A DNA stretch of 63,486 nucleotides from Candidatus Aminicenantes bacterium UBA2190 (GTDB lineage: Bacteria > Acidobacteriota > Aminicenantia > UBA2199): assembly GCA_002335385.1 (NCBI GenBank), contig DCVK01000059.1, forward strand, positions 486 through 63,971. Direction: 5' to 3'. Below, piece by piece: positions 33,132-41,629 of the stretch. The notes under the pieces are model-generated. The model made no database searches. It was given only the letters and a program-made list of their open reading frames with translations, and had not been told where the DNA came from. Numbering within the stretch: the stretch's first letter is position 1; each line of letters begins with the position of its first letter. A program made the position numbers and the translations under genes.

Positions 33132-34025
33132 CTATTTTTCGGAACGGGCCGGCTGCTCGGCCAGCTTGACCCGTATCTCGATCCTGCGGCCGGACCATTC
33201 CGCCCGGCCGAACAGACCTTGAAAATCCTTGAAGACGAAATCATTCTCGCCGGCTGCCAGGAGCCGGTGGTAGGGATCGAGGTTGTGGCGCAGGTTCTCG
33301 AAGGCCCCGGCCGCCTTCGCCTCGTCCTCGTAGGGCGCGACGATCAGCGTATGACTGACACCCGAGGGGTCGCGGTAGTCGGCCGCGGCGGCGAAGCGCT
33401 TTCCCTCCAGTTGCAGGATGTCGCCGTCGCCCAGGGTGTAGACCGCCTGCAGCGAATAGGGGCCGCGCAGCAGCAGGGACGAGCCGGGGACCATGTCCCT
33501 TGCCGGCAGGATGCCGAGCTCTTCGACCGCCGCGCCGGGAGGGATGGCGGAGACGACCGCCCGGGCCAGGGCGGTCATGACCGGCAGCAGCTCCGCGCGG
33601 CCGCTGAAATTATTGATGAAGACGAAGTAGTTGCCCTTGAGCAAAGCGACCTGAAAGTGATCACCCGAATTCCTGGCGTCGATCCCCGCCAGCGGGGTTT
33701 CCCGGCCGCACTTGAGCAGGTAGATGCCCAGCGCCGCGGCGGCGTTCTCCATGCGGTACGCCTCGACGGCGATCTCGGCGCCGGCGCCGGCGTACTTCTG
33801 GATGCGCAGGTCGGCGAAGCCCATCTCCAGGAACAGCTCGGCCCCGCCGTCAATGACGTTGTACAGGGCGGTGGGGGCATAGGTTTCGACCGGACCGGAG
33901 CGCTTCCAGCCGGGGGAAAAGCCGTCGGCGGGGAACTCCAATGCCCCCGGCATCTGGACGGAGGACAGCAAGGCCAGCATGAAAAAGACCGGCGTGATCC
34001 TCACGCGCCGCTTATGCCTGGACAA
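33132..34025 (-). CDS. Secreted DUF6599-like protein
   Basis: This 297-residue protein has an N-terminal membrane/signal segment (ITPVFFMLALLSSVQMPGAL). The mature part has two similar halves: APTALYNVIDGGAELFLEMG, ADLRIQKYAG and AAALGIYLLKCG, then FVFINNFSGRAEL, LQAVYTLGDGD and AGAFENLRHNLD. The first segment matches what I recall of DUF6599 (a glycine and Gly-Ala-Glu motif followed by a Gly-Ile-Tyr). The start overlaps the end of the DUF362 gene by 14 nt, so both are probably made together. The function is unknown. Confidence 0.65.
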   Translation of the reverse strand: MSRHKRRVRITPVFFMLALLSSVQMPGALEFPADGFSPGWKRSGPVETYAPTALYNVIDGGAELFLEMGFADLRIQKYAGAGAEIAVEAYRMENAAAALGIYLLKCGRETPLAGIDARNSGDHFQVALLKGNYFVFINNFSGRAELLPVMTALARAVVSAIPPGAAVEELGILPARDMVPGSSLLLRGPYSLQAVYTLGDGDILQLEGKRFAAAADYRDPSGVSHTLIVAPYEDEAKAAGAFENLRHNLDPYHRLLAAGENDFVFKDFQGLFGRAEWSGRRIEIRVKLAEQPARSEK

Positions 34026-35232
34026 AGGAGATCCGGGCCGGGTCGGCGACGCCCAGGCCCAGTCGCTCGGCGTAGCGCAGGTATTCGCTGTACTTCGGAT
34101 GCTCGTTCACCTGCACCTTCATCGCCTTGCGCTTCTCGACGATCAGGTTGTGGCAGGTCATGTCCAGGGCGAAGGGATCGGTGGCGAAATAAAGGGTGTT
34201 GAGGAACCAGGTGGCCTGGGCCAGCGGCCCCGGGCCGCCGTCGTACTGGGCGCGCAGCCCGTCGGTGACGTTGAGCACCAGCTTGTCGCGCAGCACCGGG
34301 AAGGCCAGCACCTCGGTGCAGACGTCGAAGAACAGCGGCCGGTGCAGGCGGCTGGTGTTGCAGACGGCGCCGTAGCCCAGGTTCTTGGTGGCCATGGAGA
34401 CCCCGTTGCCGGTGTTCTTGAACACGGGGACGTTGATGATCTTGGTCAGCTTTCGGGTCAGCAGCTTGCCGAAATAGGAGTGCTTGCCGTTGAACACGTG
34501 CTGGTTGAGGTAGGGCTTATCTTGGGGCGCCTCGACGTCGGCGTAGTAATAGCAGTCGAGGTCGAAGTTCTTTTCGCTGACGTGGCGCCCGTCCTTGCCG
34601 AGCCAGCGGCTGTCGTCGTCGCTCTTGCCTTCGGCGGCCGCCTCGTCCATGGTCTGCAGCCCCTCGATGGCGATGCCGGGATAGCGCGCCGCGGTGAAGC
34701 CGGCGTCGGCCAGCATGTAATCGAAACGGTCCCAGATGACGATGTGGGCGGCGGGGATGCCCCCCTGACGCAGCCAGGCGACGATGGCGTCGACCACCTC
34801 GAGGCGGGTGGCGATCAGTCCGGCGCCCACCGGGTTGACCTTGATGCCGACGACGTCCTTTTTATCGAAAAACAGATTGAAGCTTGCGGCCAGCGGCTTG
34901 CCGGTCAGGCCCAGCATCCCTTTCTCGAACATGGAGCCCACGACCTTCCCGTTCACTCCCTGATCACTCATGGCCCGTTCGTCTTTGACCGCAGCCACCT
35001 TGCCGGGAAATAGGCCCGGCAGGGAGGATTTCGTGCGCGGAACGGCCAGCGCCTCGTCAATGTTGGTCCTGGGGCGCGCCGGCGGCTCGGGCTTGGCGGC
35101 CTCCTGTCCCCACAGCGGCGGCCGGCCCAGCAGCAGCCCGGCTCCCAGCAGGGAGCCGCCGCCGATCTTCAGGAAGTCGCGGCGCTCCAGCTTTACGTCC
35201 AGATCCATCGACCGGTATCCATTCTTCTTCAT
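34012..35232 (-). CDS. Tat-exported DUF362-domain protein
   Basis: The 406-residue protein begins with a twin-arginine signal (ERRDFLKIGGGSLLGAGLLL), which implies folding, often with a cofactor, before export. The body resembles DUF362: VVGIKVNPVGAGLIATRLEV, LTKIINVPVFKNTGNGVSMA, LNVTDGLRAQYDGG and LYFATDPFALDMTCHNLI. DUF362 proteins often carry 4Fe-4S ferredoxin segments, but none is seen here. GGAGGTGG precedes the ATG; ten more open codons upstream are ignored. It lies between nitroreductase-like and DUF6599-like genes on the same strand, so an exported redox role is a reasonable guess. Confidence 0.8.
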   Translation of the reverse strand: MKKNGYRSMDLDVKLERRDFLKIGGGSLLGAGLLLGRPPLWGQEAAKPEPPARPRTNIDEALAVPRTKSSLPGLFPGKVAAVKDERAMSDQGVNGKVVGSMFEKGMLGLTGKPLAASFNLFFDKKDVVGIKVNPVGAGLIATRLEVVDAIVAWLRQGGIPAAHIVIWDRFDYMLADAGFTAARYPGIAIEGLQTMDEAAAEGKSDDDSRWLGKDGRHVSEKNFDLDCYYYADVEAPQDKPYLNQHVFNGKHSYFGKLLTRKLTKIINVPVFKNTGNGVSMATKNLGYGAVCNTSRLHRPLFFDVCTEVLAFPVLRDKLVLNVTDGLRAQYDGGPGPLAQATWFLNTLYFATDPFALDMTCHNLIVEKRKAMKVQVNEHPKYSEYLRYAERLGLGVADPARISFVQA

Positions 35233-35338
35233 ACGCCACCTCCGCGCGGCAGGTCCGCGCATTGATTATACCGATCCCTTGAATTTGCGCAAGATACTGG
35301 TACGCCCGCGATCGTCGTTTGGTTCACGTGGCAAGCGG

Positions 35339-36133
35339 CTACTTTGCATAGCCGACCGGGTGGTTCAGAAAAACGATCTGCGCATCGGTCAGTTTGAGCA
35401 GTTCCCTGATCCTGGCCTTGTCCATCGAGGCCTTGGGCACGGTCTTCAGGCCGGTGGCGGCGCAGAACAGCGAGATGTTCTGCGAGACGATGCCGGCGTC
35501 GAGGACCCCCCACGCAAACTTCTGCTCTGGCGTCCCGTGGCGGAAGCGCTCGCCATCGGAGATCAAAATGATCTGGACTGGCGGATTCGACGGTGGAGGA
35601 GGGGGAGGCGGCGGCGCAGTGGCCCCAACGGATGAGGCCGGGGGCGCAGCGGTTGCGGATGAACCGCCCGGAGATGGAGGCGCGGCTGGCGCAGGAGCCG
35701 CAGCGGGAGCCGGCCGCGGCGGCCGGGCCATCATGATCTGCGAGCGGAAGTCGCCGGCCAGCAGCGGCACCAACTGGTGCCGAGGTGGATCATACCAGAA
35801 GACGCCGTCGTTCATGAAGACAAAGATTTGAACATCGTGGGCGTTCATCGCCGATGGCGCCGTGCTCTTGTTCTCCGCTGGCCGGTTGATGCCGTCGGCG
35901 GCCCACAGCAGGTCGGAGAGGTCCCGCAGGCTCAGATCCTTCTCCGCGTACTCGCGCGCCGAGGCCCTGACCGCCAGGGTCTCCATGAATGGTAGCCCAC
36001 GCTTCAAGTCAGGCGGGTTCAGCTTGATCACGTCCAATTCGGCCGCCGGCAGCAGCCCCGCCGAAAAAACCAGGACCAGGGCAACAACCCCGTGCCACAC
36101 GCTCCCGGTATTCCCTGCATTTTTTTTCTTCAT
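35339..36133 (-). CDS. Exported nitroreductase-like (SagB-type) protein with Pro/Ala-rich insert
   Basis: The 264-residue protein has a signal segment and then nitroreductase-fold motifs: SAREYAEKDLSLRDLSDLLW, AADGINRPAENKSTAPSAMN, GVLDAGIVSQNISLFCAATG and LTDAQIVFLNHPVGYAK. Between residues about 138 and 185 lies a low-complexity insert of Pro, Ala and Ser (with eight Pro in a row) that breaks the fold in a loop. Family members bind FMN, which fits poorly with Sec export, so flavin binding outside the cytoplasm, or loss of it, is open. It lies 106 nt upstream of the DUF362 gene on the same strand. Confidence 0.72.
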   Translation of the reverse strand: MKKKNAGNTGSVWHGVVALVLVFSAGLLPAAELDVIKLNPPDLKRGLPFMETLAVRASAREYAEKDLSLRDLSDLLWAADGINRPAENKSTAPSAMNAHDVQIFVFMNDGVFWYDPPRHQLVPLLAGDFRSQIMMARPPRPAPAAAPAPAAPPSPGGSSATAAPPASSVGATAPPPPPPPPSNPPVQIILISDGERFRHGTPEQKFAWGVLDAGIVSQNISLFCAATGLKTVPKASMDKARIRELLKLTDAQIVFLNHPVGYAK

Positions 36134-36233
36134 ATTTCACCTCCGGCTCTCGAGCGATTATGATTATACATCTTTACCCTAAAGGTTTTCTGCTTGCTGA
36201 TGCCTGGCATCTTTTGATATTACCGTGTTCTTG

Positions 36234-36310
36234 CTAACGTCTGACCTCTGACATCTGACGTCTAACGTCTGCCGTCTGTCATCTGTCGTCTGACGTCTAT
36301 CGTCTTGCAT
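36234..36310. repeat. Degenerate heptad tandem repeat (consensus CTGACGT)
   Basis: Eleven 7-base units follow one another: CTAACGT, CTGACCT, CTGACAT, CTGACGT, CTAACGT, CTGCCGT, CTGTCAT, CTGTCGT, CTGACGT, CTATCGT, CTTGCAT. The array reaches into the 3' end of the DUF1848 gene and supplies its stop codon at 36297-36299. Confidence 0.85.
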
Positions 36311-37106
36311 AGCAATAGAGGCAGCCGTGGCGGCAGGAGCCGTAGGCGCCGATGTCGATGCTCTGCTGGCAGCGGCACAGCTGCCTCTGCGCTGGGTCCT
36401 TGCGGTAGGCCAGGTCCAGCCCGAAGATCCCGTTCAGCAATTCCTCGTCGATGCACTTGCCGGCCGGGACGGCCGCAGCAAGCGCGGGCTCGGCGCAGCT
36501 CTGGATCTCCAGCCCCGAGGCCGAGGCACTGGCGGCGAAGCGCACCAGCAGGCCGGCCTGCTGTTCCGGGGAGCCGTTGGCACTGTCGGCGTCGATCCCC
36601 GCCTTCCGCAGGCGGCGCAGCGCCTTCGCATAGGGATCGAAAAAGCTGACGATCACGCGAAAGGTATGGGGGGCCAGTAGCGCGGCCAGCCGGGAAAAAT
36701 TCTCTTCGTGGAAGCCGGGGCCGGTCTCCGGCGTAAAGATCACCGGATCGTAGCGCCAGATGACGCGGCGCCGGCCGATGCGTGCCGCCAATTCGCGGAA
36801 GAAAACAACCGCCTCGCCGGCCAACGGAACGTCCGGCTCCAGGAGCCGGGGGTAGCCGGTCAATGTGATCAGGAAGCAATAGGGGTAGCCGCCGCGGTCG
36901 ATCTCGTCCAGGTGGCGGAGGAAGGGCCGCGGATCGCGGCTCCAGAAGACGAAGGCGCCGACGTCGCCGCGTTTCAGGCTGACCCGCCGCGCCCGCCCCG
37001 GACGGAACGGGTTGCCGACCTCGACCGCGCCGGCGCGCAGGGCCGCCATGAACCACTCTCCCTGGAAAGCCGGGATATCACAGCGGCGCGAGGCGCTGAC
37101 GATCAT
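36297..37106 (-). CDS. DUF1848 family protein (Fe-S cluster candidate)
   Basis: The 269-residue protein has the DUF1848 start MIVSASRRCDIPAFQGEWFM, GAVEVGNPFRPGRARRVSLK, GAFVFWSRDPRPFLRHLDEI and RRVIWRYDPVIF. The end carries a Cys cluster, CRCQQSIDIGAYGSCRHGCLYCYA, seen here as CRC, SCRHGC and CYC elements, which could bind an iron-sulfur cluster; its CxxxCxxC-like spacing resembles radical SAM proteins but lies at the wrong end. The activity is unknown. Its last codons come from the heptad repeat. It starts 27 nt after the TPR gene on the same strand. Confidence 0.85.
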   Translation of the reverse strand: MIVSASRRCDIPAFQGEWFMAALRAGAVEVGNPFRPGRARRVSLKRGDVGAFVFWSRDPRPFLRHLDEIDRGGYPYCFLITLTGYPRLLEPDVPLAGEAVVFFRELAARIGRRRVIWRYDPVIFTPETGPGFHEENFSRLAALLAPHTFRVIVSFFDPYAKALRRLRKAGIDADSANGSPEQQAGLLVRFAASASASGLEIQSCAEPALAAAVPAGKCIDEELLNGIFGLDLAYRKDPAQRQLCRCQQSIDIGAYGSCRHGCLYCYARR

Positions 37107-37133
37107 CGCCGGTCCGCTCCCTCCGGCTCGCCC

Positions 37134-38663
37134 TCAGCGGTTGCCGTCGGCCAGCACAAGCAGCTCCGGGCTGTTGGGGAATTTCAGCAGCGCCCGGGCC
37201 AGCGTGGCGCGGAGTTTTTCCTTTTCCTTGCCGGCCTGGTGCACCTTGAGCTGCAGCAGGTAGTTGTCCAGCGTCTCGGCCAGGAACAGGGCGCTCTGAG
37301 CGAAGAGATCGGCCTGGGCGACCTGGCGCTTCTGCAGGGCGAGCAGGGCGAGCAGGTGATGGTTCTCGGCCTGGAAAGGGTTGCCCTCCATGGCCTCCTC
37401 GGCCTTTTGCGCCGCCCCCTCGAAGTCGTTCTCCAGGAACAGGTTGCGGGCTTCGATGTACGGCAGGTTGGCGGCTGCATCGTCCCCGGCCGCGGCCGCT
37501 GCCCCGCCGGCGGCGGATCCCAGGAGCAGTGTCTCGACGGAGGGCGTGCTCTCCCCGGGCAACGGCAGGGCGACGAAGTCGCGGAAAGCCTGGCCCAGAG
37601 CCTCGCGGTTCTCGGCGCCGGCCACGGAAGCGGCGAACAGCTTCAGCAGCCGCTCGTCCTCCGGAAAGCGCCGCAGCGCCTGGACCAGCTCCCCCCGGGC
37701 GGCCCCGCTCCGCCCCATCCCCTGCAGCAGCAGGACCAGGTTGGCCGTGATGCCGGGGTCCCGGCGCAGGTAGAGCGCATAGCGCAGGCATTTTTCGGCC
37801 AGAACGAAATCGCCCCTGCCCAGGTAGATGACGCCCAGGTTGTTGTGGGTCGGGACCGGGAAGGCGTTGCGCTGCTGCAGGCGAATGAAGCGGTTCAGCG
37901 CCGCGTCGCCGTCGCCCCCCTGCTGCGCGGCCAGGGCCAGGAGGAATTCCTTGCGGTCCCTGAAAAACGGCGAGTCGGCCATCCGCTCCAGGTGGGCGCG
38001 GCACTCGGCCGGGTCGCCCTTCTCCAGGAAAGCCTTGGCCAGCTCGAGATGGACGAAGTCGGAGCGGCTCGCCGCCCCGGGCGCCGTCAGCAGCAGCTCG
38101 AGTTTCTTGCCGGCGTCGCCCAGGAGCAGGCTCTTGATGAAGCGCTCATACTCGGGCAGGGCCATGTTCAGCCGCGGCATGGCGATCTCACGCTTCCCGG
38201 GGGCGACGGCCCGGACCACGTGCCGCAGCAGCTCCTCCTGGAGCTTGAACATCTCGAGAAAACTTCCCTTGACCAGCGGCAATGGCTCCTGGCGCGGTTC
38301 CCTGACATCGAGCAGGAACAGCTGCACCTGCAGCAGCCCCGATTTCTTATCGCTGTGCAGGACCTTGCCCCAGATCAGCCGCTCCGCCCCGCCCTCCCCG
38401 GCCAGGACCAGGGCCGTGGCCTTGGTGATGTCGAAGGGGAAGCGCACCAAATGGCGGTTGAGGAGGGCCTGGACCTCCTCCTCCTCGCTCACCGGCAGGG
38501 CGTTTTGCTCGAGGCCGGCGCTGAGGAAGAAGGAGACCGCCTTGCCCAGCCACTGGTGCGAAGCATGGTTCTGCGTGTCGACGGCCAGGGGCAGCACCAG
38601 CGTCTTGGCCGCCAGTCCGGCGGCCATGAACAGGACGATGAGCAAGACAGCGCTTTTTTTCAT
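37134..38663 (-). CDS. Secreted TPR protein
   Basis: The 509-residue protein has a signal peptide (MKKSAVLLIVLFMAAGLAA) and an N-terminal alpha/beta domain (LVLPLAVDTQNHASHQWLGK, ATALVLAGEGGAERLIWGKV, GLLQVQLFLLDVREPRQEPL). This looks like the nucleotide-fold domain found before TPRs in CsgG/FlgO-like and adenylate-cyclase-associated proteins. TPR-like helices follow to the end (THNNLGVIYLGRGDFVLAEK). It lies 1 nt after the penicillin-binding protein gene, so the two are almost certainly co-transcribed, and it may help assemble the wall enzyme. No closer family is recognised. Confidence 0.75.
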   Translation of the reverse strand: MKKSAVLLIVLFMAAGLAAKTLVLPLAVDTQNHASHQWLGKAVSFFLSAGLEQNALPVSEEEEVQALLNRHLVRFPFDITKATALVLAGEGGAERLIWGKVLHSDKKSGLLQVQLFLLDVREPRQEPLPLVKGSFLEMFKLQEELLRHVVRAVAPGKREIAMPRLNMALPEYERFIKSLLLGDAGKKLELLLTAPGAASRSDFVHLELAKAFLEKGDPAECRAHLERMADSPFFRDRKEFLLALAAQQGGDGDAALNRFIRLQQRNAFPVPTHNNLGVIYLGRGDFVLAEKCLRYALYLRRDPGITANLVLLLQGMGRSGAARGELVQALRRFPEDERLLKLFAASVAGAENREALGQAFRDFVALPLPGESTPSVETLLLGSAAGGAAAAAGDDAAANLPYIEARNLFLENDFEGAAQKAEEAMEGNPFQAENHHLLALLALQKRQVAQADLFAQSALFLAETLDNYLLQLKVHQAGKEKEKLRATLARALLKFPNSPELLVLADGNR

Positions 38664-38664
38664 G

Positions 38665-40404
38665 TTACTCCGGATAGAGGACCTGGAGCAGGCGGCGCAG
38701 AAAGGCGGCCCCGTGGACATCGGAGCGGCCGGCCCCCTCCAGCCTGAAGGCGAAGGCATAGCGGGGGTTTTCGAACGGCAGGAAGCCGACGATGACCGCG
38801 TCCAGCCCCCCGGCCGGGTTCCCGGCGGTGCCGGTCTTGATGGCCAGGCGGGGCACCAGGCCGCGCAGCCGGGCGCCGGTGCCTTTTTCTTCCTCCACCA
38901 CCGCCGCCATGGCCTTGCGCACGTTCAGGAAATTCAAGTCATCGGACAGCAGCCGCCGCGGTTCGGATAGGTGCTGGTAGAAGCCGAGGTTGAGGATGTT
39001 CTTCGTATCGTCGATCAGGTAGGGAGGAAAGTGCTGGCCGTTCTGGGCGAAGGCCGCCGCCAGCACCGCTGCGTGCACTGTGGTCATGGTAACCCCGCCC
39101 AGGCCGGAGGCGAGATGGGCCAGCTGCTGTTCGTCGCCGGCCTTGCCGTCAAAGCGCCCGGTGGCGAAGGAGAGGAACTGGTCGCCGAGTGCCGGTCCGT
39201 TAAAAAAGAAGCGTTTCAGCAGGTCGGCCAGTGCATCGAAGCCGACCGTCCGGCCCATGAGGGCAAAGGCGACATTGCAGGACCTGGCGAGCGCCTGGGA
39301 ATGGTCGCGCACGGTGCCGTGCTTTTCCAGTTCGTAGATGATCCTGCCCCCCACGGCGAGATGACCCGGGCACTCCAGGGGAAAGATGCCGCCCCGCCCC
39401 GCGCCGACGGCTGGAGGGGCCCTGCGGGTCCCGACGTCCCGGTCGCTTCGGACCGGGGGGCCGGCGTCGCAGCGCAGGTAGGCCAGGAGGGAAACGAGCT
39501 TGACGATGGAGCCGGGCTCGTAGGCCTGGCGGAAGGCGGCATCCGCCGGATTCCCCGCCCTGGGCTTGGAATAGGCGGCGATGATGGCGTTCTCCGGCAG
39601 CTCCAGCAGGACCAGCGTCCCGAACAGGCCCTGGAACAGGCGGTCGATCGACCTCTGGAGCCCCGCGTCCAGGGTCAGGCGGAAGCGGCGGGCCCCCTTC
39701 CTGAACTGCGCGTCGAAAGGCGCGACGTCGAAACCCGGCACCAGCGCGCGGCTGGAGCGGCGCTTCAGGTCGTAATAGGCCAGCGACGCGTCATTGCGGT
39801 CGAACAGGTAATCGACCCGTCCCGCGCGCAGGGAGCGGTTGAAGCGGGACAGGAGTTCCAGCGCCTTGGCGTGGGCGGCGCGGTACGGGGCGGAAAGTCC
39901 GGCGACGGCCCTCTCCGCCCCCTCCGGATCCAGGAACGCGGCGCGGCACAAGGCATGGAACCAGCGGGCCTCGTCGCCGCCGCGGGGGAGCAGGTACCCG
40001 GCATATAGGTCCAGTTTCTCGTATTCGCCGCGGCCGAAGAAAAGGGCGAGGAAGCGGCCGGAGCGCAGCGACGTCGGAACGCCGTCCCGGCGCAGCTGTT
40101 CAAAGCGGGCGGCGGCTTCCGGCAATCGCCCCCGGCACAGCTCATTCAGCGCTTGCAGCTCGCGGAAATTGCCGCGTTGCCACAGGGGGGAAGGAGGATG
40201 CTGCAGCCGCGGCCCGGCCTCGTCCAGCCGCCCGGCCAGCAGCATGTCCTCGATGGCGGAGACGGCCGCCCCCGCCTTCAGGCAGTGGAAGCCGAAGAAC
40301 GCGGCCCCGGTCAGCGCCAACAGCAGCAGCCAGAGCAGGCGGCGCCGGCGCTGGCGCCGGCGCCGGTCGTTGAAGGAAAAGGAAACATCCTTATAGTCGA
40401 GCAC
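38665..40404 (-). CDS. Penicillin-binding protein (transpeptidase) with repeat-encoded insert
   Basis: The 579-residue protein has a basic cytoplasmic start, one membrane helix (about 23-40), a helical region (about 50-200), and a transpeptidase domain with all three active-site motifs: YEPGSIVKL (Ser299, Lys302), SCN (Ser375-Asn377) and IKTGTAG (near 525). It should cross-link peptidoglycan or act as carboxypeptidase; the usual class B N-terminal dimerisation domain is not seen. Residues about 314-339, ten after the SxxK motif, are encoded by the 76-bp dispersed repeat and read GPPVRSDRDVGTRRAPPAVG, a Pro/Arg/Gly loop unlike the rest. The next gene follows after 1 nt. Confidence 0.85.
   Translation of the reverse strand: MLDYKDVSFSFNDRRRRQRRRRLLWLLLLALTGAAFFGFHCLKAGAAVSAIEDMLLAGRLDEAGPRLQHPPSPLWQRGNFRELQALNELCRGRLPEAAARFEQLRRDGVPTSLRSGRFLALFFGRGEYEKLDLYAGYLLPRGGDEARWFHALCRAAFLDPEGAERAVAGLSAPYRAAHAKALELLSRFNRSLRAGRVDYLFDRNDASLAYYDLKRRSSRALVPGFDVAPFDAQFRKGARRFRLTLDAGLQRSIDRLFQGLFGTLVLLELPENAIIAAYSKPRAGNPADAAFRQAYEPGSIVKLVSLLAYLRCDAGPPVRSDRDVGTRRAPPAVGAGRGGIFPLECPGHLAVGGRIIYELEKHGTVRDHSQALARSCNVAFALMGRTVGFDALADLLKRFFFNGPALGDQFLSFATGRFDGKAGDEQQLAHLASGLGGVTMTTVHAAVLAAAFAQNGQHFPPYLIDDTKNILNLGFYQHLSEPRRLLSDDLNFLNVRKAMAAVVEEEKGTGARLRGLVPRLAIKTGTAGNPAGGLDAVIVGFLPFENPRYAFAFRLEGAGRSDVHGAAFLRRLLQVLYPE
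39388..39463. repeat. 76-bp dispersed repeat, copy A (inside penicillin-binding protein gene)
   Basis: This 76-bp block matches 45403-45478 with about eight mismatches (roughly 90% identity), while the flanks are unrelated. It holds a 7-bp stem CCCGGTC/GACCGGG (loop GCTTCG) and GGGGCCC. The stem is identical in both copies and the loop differs. It lies in frame within the coding sequence. Confidence 0.85.
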
Positions 40405-40447
40405 CGTCAGTTTCCGCCCGTCGGGCTGGCGCCGCCCAAGCCGCCGC

Positions 40448-41629
40448 TCATGACTTCAGGTAAGCTTCCAGCTTGTCCAGCCCCTCGCGGATGTCCTGCA
40501 TGGAGGTGGCGTAGGAGATACGCAGGTGGCCGGGGGCGCCGAAAGCCGAGCCCGGAACCAGGATGATGTTCAGCTTCTCGAGGATGTCCATGGCCAGCTG
40601 GCTGTCGTCCTGGAACCCTTTCTTGCGGATATAGTGGGAGAAGTCGGCAAAGAAATAGAAGGCGCCGTCGGGAAGGGCATAAGGGATATGGCCGATGGCA
40701 TCGACGCGTCCGGCGAAGTAATCCCGGCGCCGGCGGTATTCCTCCACCATGGCGCGCACTGTCCCCTGGTCGCCCGCCAGGGCCTCCACCGCGGCCTTCT
40801 GCGAGATCGAGCAGGGATTGGACGTGGAATGCTCCTGGACCTTGGTCATGGCCGAGGCCAGCGCCTCCGGGGCGATGGTGTAACCGAGACGCCAGCCGGT
40901 CATGGCGTAGGTCTTGGAGAGCGAGCAGACCACGGCCACGTGCTCGTTGGCCTCGGGCGCCAGGTTCAGCGGCGGCGGGTATTTGCCCTCGCCGTACATG
41001 ATCTTGCGATAACAGTCGTCGACGACGACCAGGACGTTCTTACTGTGAAAGAAACGGATGAGCCCGGCCAGTTCCCCGCCCTTCATGACCATGCCGGTGG
41101 GATTGGAGGGAGAGTTGATGATGACGGCCTTGGTGCGCGGAGTATGGCGGGAGACATACGAGCCGGCGGTCAGTTCGAAGGGGCGCTCGCTCCCCAGGTG
41201 GTCGGCGAAGACCACGGTGCCGCCGCAGAACTTCACCATCTCCGGGTAGGAGACCCAGTAGGGCAGCGGCACGATCACCTCGTCGCCGGGGTCGATGACG
41301 GCCTGCAGCAGGATGAAAAGGCCGTACTTGCTGCCGGGCGAGACCACGATCTGGGCGTCCTTGGCCTCGTATTCCTGCTCGGCCAGGTAGGTGGAGCGGA
41401 TAACCTTCTTCAGCTCGGCGATCCCCGAAGTGGGCGTATACTTGGTGAAATTACCGCGGATGGCCGCGATGCCGGCCTCCTTGATATTGTCCGGGGTGGG
41501 GAAATCGGGTTCGCCGGCGCCGAAGTCGAGGATGACCTTGCCCTGCGCCTGCAGCTGCTTCTTTATCTGCACCAGCTTCAAGGTCGGGGAGCTGGTCATC
41601 GTCTTCACCCGGGCGGAAAGTTCAATCAT
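40448..41629 (-). CDS. Class I aminotransferase (aspartate aminotransferase-like)
   Basis: The 393-residue PLP enzyme has GAGEPDFPTPDNIKEAG, FTKYTPTSGIAELKKVI, PGSKYGLFILLQAV, VIINSPSNPTGMVM, VDDCYRKIMYGE, the PLP lysine in SLSKTYAMTGWRLGY, and GHLRISYATS with the substrate-carboxylate Arg. This fits the I-gamma aspartate/prephenate aminotransferase group. It should exchange amino groups between aspartate (or related acids) and 2-oxoglutarate, which links it to the glutamate enzymes nearby. TTGGAGGAGA precedes the ATG; the coding region overlaps the gmhA-like gene by 8 nt. Confidence 0.92.
   Translation of the reverse strand: MIELSARVKTMTSSPTLKLVQIKKQLQAQGKVILDFGAGEPDFPTPDNIKEAGIAAIRGNFTKYTPTSGIAELKKVIRSTYLAEQEYEAKDAQIVVSPGSKYGLFILLQAVIDPGDEVIVPLPYWVSYPEMVKFCGGTVVFADHLGSERPFELTAGSYVSRHTPRTKAVIINSPSNPTGMVMKGGELAGLIRFFHSKNVLVVVDDCYRKIMYGEGKYPPPLNLAPEANEHVAVVCSLSKTYAMTGWRLGYTIAPEALASAMTKVQEHSTSNPCSISQKAAVEALAGDQGTVRAMVEEYRRRRDYFAGRVDAIGHIPYALPDGAFYFFADFSHYIRKKGFQDDSQLAMDILEKLNIILVPGSAFGAPGHLRISYATSMQDIREGLDKLEAYLKS

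Noticed and set aside
36234..36310. CRISPR-like array
   Set aside because: Units are 7 bases with no spacers; it is a simple degenerate tandem repeat.
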